Shown here one piece after another: positions 4,579 to 9,634 of a DNA stretch of 9,634 bases. Location: contig JAKSBB010000355.1 in NCBI GenBank assembly GCA_022361315.1, positions 1 through 9,634 on the forward strand. The letters run 5' to 3'. Position numbers and translations under genes: made by a program. The notes beneath the pieces are model-generated. The model did not search any database and was not told the origin of the DNA. It was given only the letters and a program-made list of their open reading frames with translations. The first letter of the stretch is position 1. Every line of letters begins with the position of its first letter. Source of the DNA: Desulfobacterales bacterium. Its GTDB lineage: Bacteria > Desulfobacterota > Desulfobacteria > Desulfobacterales > Desulfobacteraceae.

Positions 4579-7565
4579 TAGTTGCAGATCTGATCAAAGA
4601 TGTCCCAATGGGAAATAACGGCTCGGGTATTCCGGCGCAGCTGGCAGCTACGGAAATCACATCGGTGACCTGCGATTCCAGAGAAGTGGCGCCAGGTGCC
4701 CTTTTTATTGCGGTGACAGGACATGCGGCGGACGGTCATAAATACATCGGCCAGGCCTTTGAAAAAGGTGCGGCAGCAGTCATCGCCGAACGTATTCCTG
4801 AGGAAATTGCTGCAGAAGATGCAGCAAAAATCATTCTGGCCACAGACAGCCGCAAAGCAACGGCGGCCGTAGCCGCCGCCTTCTACGGCCACCCCTCAAA
4901 AGACGTGACCCTGGTGGGCATCACCGGCACCAACGGGAAAACAACCATCACCTGGATTCTGGAAAGTATCTTCCAGGCCGCAGGTCTGGTCACCGGCGTT
5001 ATCGGCACCGTCAATATCCGGTATCCGGGCAAAACCATGGACAATCCCATCACGACGCCGGACGCCGTCTCCCTGCAACGGACGCTCCATGACATGAAAG
5101 CTGCCGGGGTCACCCATGTGATTATGGAAGTCTCCTCCCACAGTCTGGACCAGTTCCGGGTGGACGGCTGTGACTTCAACACTGCAGTGTTCACCAATCT
5201 CTCCCAGGACCACCTGGATTATCACCACACCATGGCGGAATACTTCGGGAGCAAACAGCGGCTGTTCACGGATTATCTCGCATCAGATACCCCTGCGGTC
5301 ATTAATGTGGATGACGCATACGGGAAGCGGCTGGCAGATACCCTGGAAACACCGGTGATCCGGGTCAGCCACACGGAGAAAGCCGACATCACCGCAACCG
5401 ATATCAGAGATGAGATCACAGGTCTTTCCGGCACACTGGATTTCAATGGCAATACCCAGGGGTTGTGCTCAGCCCTTACCGGCCGGTTCAACCTGGAAAA
5501 CATTCTCTGCGCCGCAGGCACAGCTTTCGGTCTGGGACTGACACCGGAAGCCATTATCCGGGGCATCGGCGGACTCACCAGGGTCCCCGGGCGGCTGGAA
5601 AAACTGGATACACCGCTGAACCGCCACATCTTTGTGGATTATGCCCACACCCCGGATGCACTGGCATCCATCCTCCGGACCCTGTCCGGCCGGGCACCGG
5701 CAAGGCTTATCACCGTCTTTGGCTGCGGCGGAGACCGGGACAGAACCAAACGCGCCCCCATGGGTCAATTTGCCTGCCGGTATTCAAACATTTCCATTGT
5801 CACCTCGGATAACCCGAGAACGGAAGATCCGGAGACAATCGTGGATGATATCATCGCCGGTATCCGGGAAGACGGCGTTGCGGAACTGAATCCGGAGGTA
5901 TTAGAGGAAGGACAGACCGGATACATCCGTGAAACGGACCGGGCAAAGGCGCTTGACCTGGCGGTGCGGATTTCCGGTCCCCAGGATATCATCGTGGCGG
6001 CAGGCAAAGGCCATGAGACATACCAGATCACGAATAACGGCACCATTCACTTCGATGATATGGAACATCTGGAGGCGGCCTGCAACCGTCTGCTCACCCC
6101 TATGGACTGGTCGATTGCAGATCTTTCACAGGCACTGGGCACGACATCCAAGATCCCGGCAGAGGACGAAGCGGCCCGGTTCACAACCATCGGCACAGAT
6201 TCCAGAACCATTGAACCGGACATGGTATTCCTGGCCCTTGAAGGGGAAAACTTCGACGGTCATGATTTTGTCCCGGCACTGATCGAGAAAGGCATCCGGG
6301 CCTTTGTGGTAAAAACCGGATTCCTGGGCACACTGGATGCCCTGCTTAAAAACCGCATTATAAAAAATAATATTCTGGTTTTCGAAACCGAAGATACCCT
6401 GGCAGCCCTTGGGCATTTGGCCGCCTACCATAAAGACCGTAGTGATGTCCGCCTGGTGGCCATCACCGGTTCCAACGGTAAAACAACCACCCGGAAGATG
6501 ACCCGGGAGATATTTGCCACAGGTTTCGATACCCTGGCCACCCAGGGCAACTTCAACAATGAGATCGGCATGCCCCAGACCCTGTTGAAACTGGCGCCGG
6601 TCCATCAGTGGGCCGTCATCGAAATGGGAATGAACCACTTTGGAGAACTCTCACGGTTAACCGCCTTTGCCCGTCCCGACATCGCCCTGATCACCAACAC
6701 CTCAGGGGCCCATCTGGAAGGCCTTAAAACCGCCGATAATGTGGCCCGGGCCAAGTCGGAAATTTTTGAAGGATTGAAAGAGGGCGGCACCGCCCTGATC
6801 TTTGCCGATGACCCGCGACGGGCCATCATGGAAGACCTTGCCCGCTCCAATACGGCCATCACAGATCTCCGGACCTTCGGCAGCGATGCCGGTGCGGATA
6901 TCCGCGTTGAAGATATCAATACTTCCGGGAAAGGGCTGAGCTTCTCTCTCAGGGAAGACGATAGGGTTGAGAGCTTCCTCATTAACACCCCTGCCCTGTT
7001 CATGGCCAACAACGCGGCCGCGGCCGCAGCCGCAGCAAGGGCGGCAGGTATCAGCTATGAAGATATCAGAACAGGCCTGTCACGCTTTACACCGGTGAAA
7101 GGCCGCATGAACCTGAGAACCCTGTCCGACGGCACCCATCTCATCGACGATACATACAACGCCAACCCGGCATCCATGGGCCAGGCCCTCAAAACCCTGG
7201 GCCGTATGGCAGGCATCGGCAACGGTCTTGCCGCCCTGGGTGACATGCTTGAACTGGGGCCGGATTCCGATCAGCTCCACCGGGAGATGGGACGGCTGGC
7301 AGCGGAGACCCGGCCGGCAAAACTTTACCTCTTCGGCACCCAGACGGCCCACCTGAAAACCGGTGCGGTTGAGGCGGGATATCCCGAAGACCGGATACTT
7401 CACGGCGCCAAAGAAGAGCTTGCAGCAGATATGGCCGGCCGGCTTGCCTCCCAGGAATGGCTGCTGCTCAAAGGCTCCAGAGGCATGGCCATGGAAACCC
7501 TTATTCCCCTTATTGAAAACGAGTTACACCCAAGAAAATCCCAAACCGACGGAAAGGCAACCTAA
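4575..7565 (+). CDS. murE-murF: Fused MurE-MurF: meso-DAP ligase and D-Ala-D-Ala ligase in one protein
   Basis: A single 996-residue open frame encodes two successive cytoplasmic ATP-dependent Mur ligases. The N-terminal half (about 1-507) is MurE, adding meso-diaminopimelate to UDP-MurNAc-L-Ala-D-Glu. It has the P-loop GTNGKTT (118-124, Lys122), Lys227 in the position of the carbamylated Lys, the meso-DAP signature DNPRTEDP (412-419), and KGHETY (478-483). The C-terminal half (about 510-996) is MurF, adding D-Ala-D-Ala. It has GSNGKTTT (632-639, Lys636), GNFNNEIG, EMGMNHFGE, a second candidate carbamylated Lys727, DDTYNANP (858-865) and LGDMLELG. Both active sites look intact. The junction is only L-T-P before Met510, where a typical MurF start (MDWSIADL) begins. 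AAGGAGG (4561-4567) precedes the ATG by 7 bases; the start overlaps ftsI by four bases, and the stop overlaps the mraY ATG by one. The fusion should couple two consecutive steps and fix a 1:1 ratio. Confidence 0.97.
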   Translation: MIVADLIKDVPMGNNGSGIPAQLAATEITSVTCDSREVAPGALFIAVTGHAADGHKYIGQAFEKGAAAVIAERIPEEIAAEDAAKIILATDSRKATAAVAAAFYGHPSKDVTLVGITGTNGKTTITWILESIFQAAGLVTGVIGTVNIRYPGKTMDNPITTPDAVSLQRTLHDMKAAGVTHVIMEVSSHSLDQFRVDGCDFNTAVFTNLSQDHLDYHHTMAEYFGSKQRLFTDYLASDTPAVINVDDAYGKRLADTLETPVIRVSHTEKADITATDIRDEITGLSGTLDFNGNTQGLCSALTGRFNLENILCAAGTAFGLGLTPEAIIRGIGGLTRVPGRLEKLDTPLNRHIFVDYAHTPDALASILRTLSGRAPARLITVFGCGGDRDRTKRAPMGQFACRYSNISIVTSDNPRTEDPETIVDDIIAGIREDGVAELNPEVLEEGQTGYIRETDRAKALDLAVRISGPQDIIVAAGKGHETYQITNNGTIHFDDMEHLEAACNRLLTPMDWSIADLSQALGTTSKIPAEDEAARFTTIGTDSRTIEPDMVFLALEGENFDGHDFVPALIEKGIRAFVVKTGFLGTLDALLKNRIIKNNILVFETEDTLAALGHLAAYHKDRSDVRLVAITGSNGKTTTRKMTREIFATGFDTLATQGNFNNEIGMPQTLLKLAPVHQWAVIEMGMNHFGELSRLTAFARPDIALITNTSGAHLEGLKTADNVARAKSEIFEGLKEGGTALIFADDPRRAIMEDLARSNTAITDLRTFGSDAGADIRVEDINTSGKGLSFSLREDDRVESFLINTPALFMANNAAAAAAAARAAGISYEDIRTGLSRFTPVKGRMNLRTLSDGTHLIDDTYNANPASMGQALKTLGRMAGIGNGLAALGDMLELGPDSDQLHREMGRLAAETRPAKLYLFGTQTAHLKTGAVEAGYPEDRILHGAKEELAADMAGRLASQEWLLLKGSRGMAMETLIPLIENELHPRKSQTDGKAT

Positions 7566-8644
7566 TGTTTTACGAGTTCTTATACCCCCTGCATGAACAC
7601 TTTAATGCCCTGAATATTTTCCGGTATATTACCTTCCGGACCATCTACGGCGGGCTCACAGCGTTCCTGATCTGCTTTTTCATGGGGCCTTACGTCATCC
7701 GCCGCCTGCAGCTCATGCAGATCGGTCAGATCATTCAGACCGATGGTCCGCAATCTCATATGGGCAAACAGGGCACGCCGACAATGGGAGGCATCCTGAT
7801 CCTGTTCTCAATATTTACGGCCACCCTGCTGTGGGGGAACCTGACCAACCATTACGTAACCATCCTGCTGCTCACCGTTCTCCTGTTCGGGTTCATCGGT
7901 TTTTTCGATGACTACATCATGCAGGTAAAAAAGAGAAACATGGGATTTACGGCAAAGGGGAAATTTGCCATCCAGGTATTGTTCGGCCTCATCATCGCCT
8001 ATTTGATTTACGAGAGCCCGGACTTCGATACCACATTGACCATCCCCTTTTTCAAAGGGTTCTCTCCGGATCTTGGCATTTTTTACATCCCCTTTGCCTG
8101 CCTGGTGATCGTGGGCACTTCCAACGCCGTAAACCTCACCGACGGTCTGGACGGCCTGGCCATCGGTCCTTACATCATCGCCTCGGTCACCTACATGCTC
8201 TTTGCCTATGTGACGGGCCACACCCTGTTTGCGGAGTACCTGCACTTCAGGCATATCCCGGCGGCCGGGGAAATTTCCGTGGTCTGCGGTATTCTGGCAG
8301 GGGCGGGCCTGGGATTCCTCTGGTTTAACGCACACCCGGCACAGGTATTCATGGGTGATGCAGGGTCCATCCCCCTGGGTGCGATTCTCGGCACCGTCGC
8401 CGTGGCCACCAAACAGGAAATTATGCTGCTCATCGTGGGCGGCCTCTTTGTCATGGAAGCCCTGTCCGTCATCATCCAGGTGTCCTATTTCAAGATGACC
8501 AAAGGCAAACGGGTATTCAGAATGGCCCCCCTTCACCATCATTTCGAGCTGAAGGGCTGGCACGAGTCAAAAGTCATCATCAGATTCTGGATTATCTCCA
8601 TCATTCTGGCGTTGATTTCATTGAGTACACTCAAGATCAGGTAA
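7565..8644 (+). CDS. mraY: MraY, phospho-N-acetylmuramoyl-pentapeptide transferase
   Basis: MraY transfers phospho-MurNAc-pentapeptide from UDP to undecaprenyl phosphate, forming lipid I at the cytoplasmic face of the inner membrane. The 359-residue product matches the usual length and is strongly hydrophobic along its whole length, consistent with a polytopic membrane protein of about ten helices. Visible motifs are DGPQSHMGKQGTPTMGG (60-76), the metal-binding-site pair FFDDY (Asp115-Asp116), NLTDGLDGLA, FMGDAGS (Asp265) and the HHH triad at 324-326 in PLHHHFELKGW. These residues align closely in number with E. coli MraY, so the enzyme looks fully functional. GGAAAGG (7551-7557) serves as ribosome binding site 7 bases before ATG 7565, which overlaps the murE-murF stop by one base (TAATG). 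It uses the pentapeptide made by the preceding fused ligase. No internal promoter is evident. Confidence 0.98.
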   Translation: MFYEFLYPLHEHFNALNIFRYITFRTIYGGLTAFLICFFMGPYVIRRLQLMQIGQIIQTDGPQSHMGKQGTPTMGGILILFSIFTATLLWGNLTNHYVTILLLTVLLFGFIGFFDDYIMQVKKRNMGFTAKGKFAIQVLFGLIIAYLIYESPDFDTTLTIPFFKGFSPDLGIFYIPFACLVIVGTSNAVNLTDGLDGLAIGPYIIASVTYMLFAYVTGHTLFAEYLHFRHIPAAGEISVVCGILAGAGLGFLWFNAHPAQVFMGDAGSIPLGAILGTVAVATKQEIMLLIVGGLFVMEALSVIIQVSYFKMTKGKRVFRMAPLHHHFELKGWHESKVIIRFWIISIILALISLSTLKIR

Positions 8645-8660
8645 GGGTACAGACCAGGGA

Positions 8661-9634
8661 ATGAATCAAGAAAACAAGACATATGATCTGGTAGTCGGAC
8701 TGGGACGGTCCGGGGTCTCCATGGCCCGGTTCCTGCGTTCCATCGGCCGCCGGGTGGTTGCCACGGATATCGATCCCAACCGGACCGATGCGGCCGCAGC
8801 CCTTGAGGCGCTGGGCGTCACCGTACAGATCGGCAGCCACGACCAGGATGTCTTTAACCGGGCCACCCGCATCATTCCAAGCCCCGGCATCCCTCTTACC
8901 ATGCCTTATATCCGGAAAGCCGTTGAAAAAGGGGTGACCATCTGTGGCGAACTGGACATTTTCTCAGAACACAATACCACCCCTGTGATAGCCATCACAG
9001 GCACCAACGGCAAAACCACCACAACCACCCTGGCCGGGCAAATGGCGGAAACTTCCGGATTATCCTGCTTTGTATGCGGAAACATCGGCACCCCGCTGGT
9101 GGAATACCTGATGGACGACCAAAAGAAGGATCTGGTGGTGGCAGAGATTTCAAGCTTTCAGCTGGATCTGGCAAAGACCTTCAGACCGGATGTGGGTGTG
9201 CTGTTGAATATCTCTGAAGACCACCTGGACCGCTACCCGGATTACGCGGCCTACGTGGCGTCCAAGTGGAGTCTTTTCGCACGTCAGACTGAAAAGGATA
9301 CGGCAGTCATCAACCACCTGCTGACCAATCGGGACAATCCGGTATCGCATGTGGTGGAATTCTCATCCGCAGGCCAGCTGCCATCCGGGGCCTGGATAGA
9401 CGGCCAGAATATCTGCATCCGCACCGGTCAGACAGAGGCCACCATTCAGACAGCGACCCTCAAAGGCCTGCCCGGGGATCACAACCGGGAAAACATTGCG
9501 GCAGCAGCCCTGGCTGTCCTGGCTGCCGGCGGGAATATGGAAGGTATACACAAGGCTTTGGATGCCTTCACGGCCCTGCCCCACCGCACGGCCTTTGTCC
9601 GTGAGGTTGACGGGGTCCGCTACTACAACGACTC
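8661..9634 (+). CDS. murD: MurD, UDP-MurNAc-L-alanine:D-glutamate ligase (3' partial)
   Basis: MurD adds D-glutamate to UDP-MurNAc-L-Ala in the cytoplasm, the step just before MurE. The frame is open from ATG 8661 to the window end: 324 codons, about three quarters of a usual MurD. Motifs seen are the N-terminal Rossmann-like glycine signature VVGLGRSG (11-18), the P-loop GTNGKTTTT (114-122, Lys118), EISSFQLD (162-169), NISEDHLDRYP, a candidate carbamylated Lys202 (ASKWSLF), LPGDHNRENIAAA and the start of the C-terminal domain near LPHR. I read every codon and found no stop or frameshift. Unlike its neighbours it does not overlap the gene before it: 16 bases separate it from mraY. The ribosome binding site is weak, with AGGGA touching the ATG and AAGGG (8643-8647) 13 bases away, yet no better in-frame start exists and the N-terminus fits the family. 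Confidence 0.96.
   Translation, partial: MNQENKTYDLVVGLGRSGVSMARFLRSIGRRVVATDIDPNRTDAAAALEALGVTVQIGSHDQDVFNRATRIIPSPGIPLTMPYIRKAVEKGVTICGELDIFSEHNTTPVIAITGTNGKTTTTTLAGQMAETSGLSCFVCGNIGTPLVEYLMDDQKKDLVVAEISSFQLDLAKTFRPDVGVLLNISEDHLDRYPDYAAYVASKWSLFARQTEKDTAVINHLLTNRDNPVSHVVEFSSAGQLPSGAWIDGQNICIRTGQTEATIQTATLKGLPGDHNRENIAAAALAVLAAGGNMEGIHKALDAFTALPHRTAFVREVDGVRYYND

Noticed and set aside
7012..7038. A GCGGCC-type low-complexity tract in the MurF half, considered as a repeat or slippage site.
   Set aside because: It encodes a run of eight alanines in the alanine-rich helix found in Mur ligases at this point, and the frame is intact on both sides.
7808..8563. A 251-codon minus-strand open frame opposite mraY.
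   Set aside because: It mirrors mraY codons, is rich in His, Asp and Gly as expected for a shadow frame, and matches no family I recognise.

Overview
The window carries the front half of a division and cell wall (dcw) cluster on the + strand, preceded by the 3' end of a hybrid sensor kinase gene. The order mraZ, rsmH, ftsL, ftsI, murE-murF, mraY, murD is the canonical bacterial one. The meso-diaminopimelate signature in MurE (DNPRTEDP) and the absence of PASTA domains in FtsI point to a Gram-negative. The protein style (MraZ beginning MFRSSSFHTIDPKGRI, a PAS-type hybrid kinase ending in a receiver domain) together with moderately high GC suggests a sulfate reducer of the Desulfobacterota, perhaps Desulfobacteraceae. 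That placement is an impression from sequence style, not a search result.

Layout. 1-629: end of a hybrid histidine kinase (ATP-binding end plus receiver domain), with a strong in-frame Shine-Dalgarno/ATG between the two domains. 630-1058: a 429-base gap. It holds an extremely C-rich, G-poor stretch (about 731-900), best read as a Rho-utilisation region that ends kinase transcription. It then turns AT-rich and contains a candidate promoter, with three GTG-centred repeats at exact 10-bp spacing that look like the MraZ operator. 1059-2440: mraZ and rsmH, 2 bases apart. 2441-2539: an unusually long gap for this cluster, containing short tandem repeats with hairpin symmetry. 2540-8644: ftsL, ftsI, the murE-murF fusion and mraY, each overlapping the next by 1 or 4 bases. 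8661-9634: murD, cut by the window end.

How the genes work together. MraZ is the cluster's DNA-binding regulator and RsmH methylates 16S rRNA. FtsL and FtsI are inner-membrane divisome parts (scaffold and septal transpeptidase). MurD, MurE and MurF add D-Glu, meso-DAP and D-Ala-D-Ala to UDP-MurNAc-L-Ala, and MraY moves the finished pentapeptide onto undecaprenyl phosphate to give lipid I. Overlapping ends imply one co-translated operon, probably continuing beyond the window with the rest of the cluster.

The main departure from textbook content is that MurE and MurF are one 996-residue polypeptide with essentially no linker. Such fusions are known elsewhere (Bordetella), so this is notable rather than new. 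I found no defence system, mobile element, CRISPR array, tRNA or rRNA. The most interesting non-coding signals are the MraZ-box-like array, the C-rich stretch and the rsmH-ftsL repeats.
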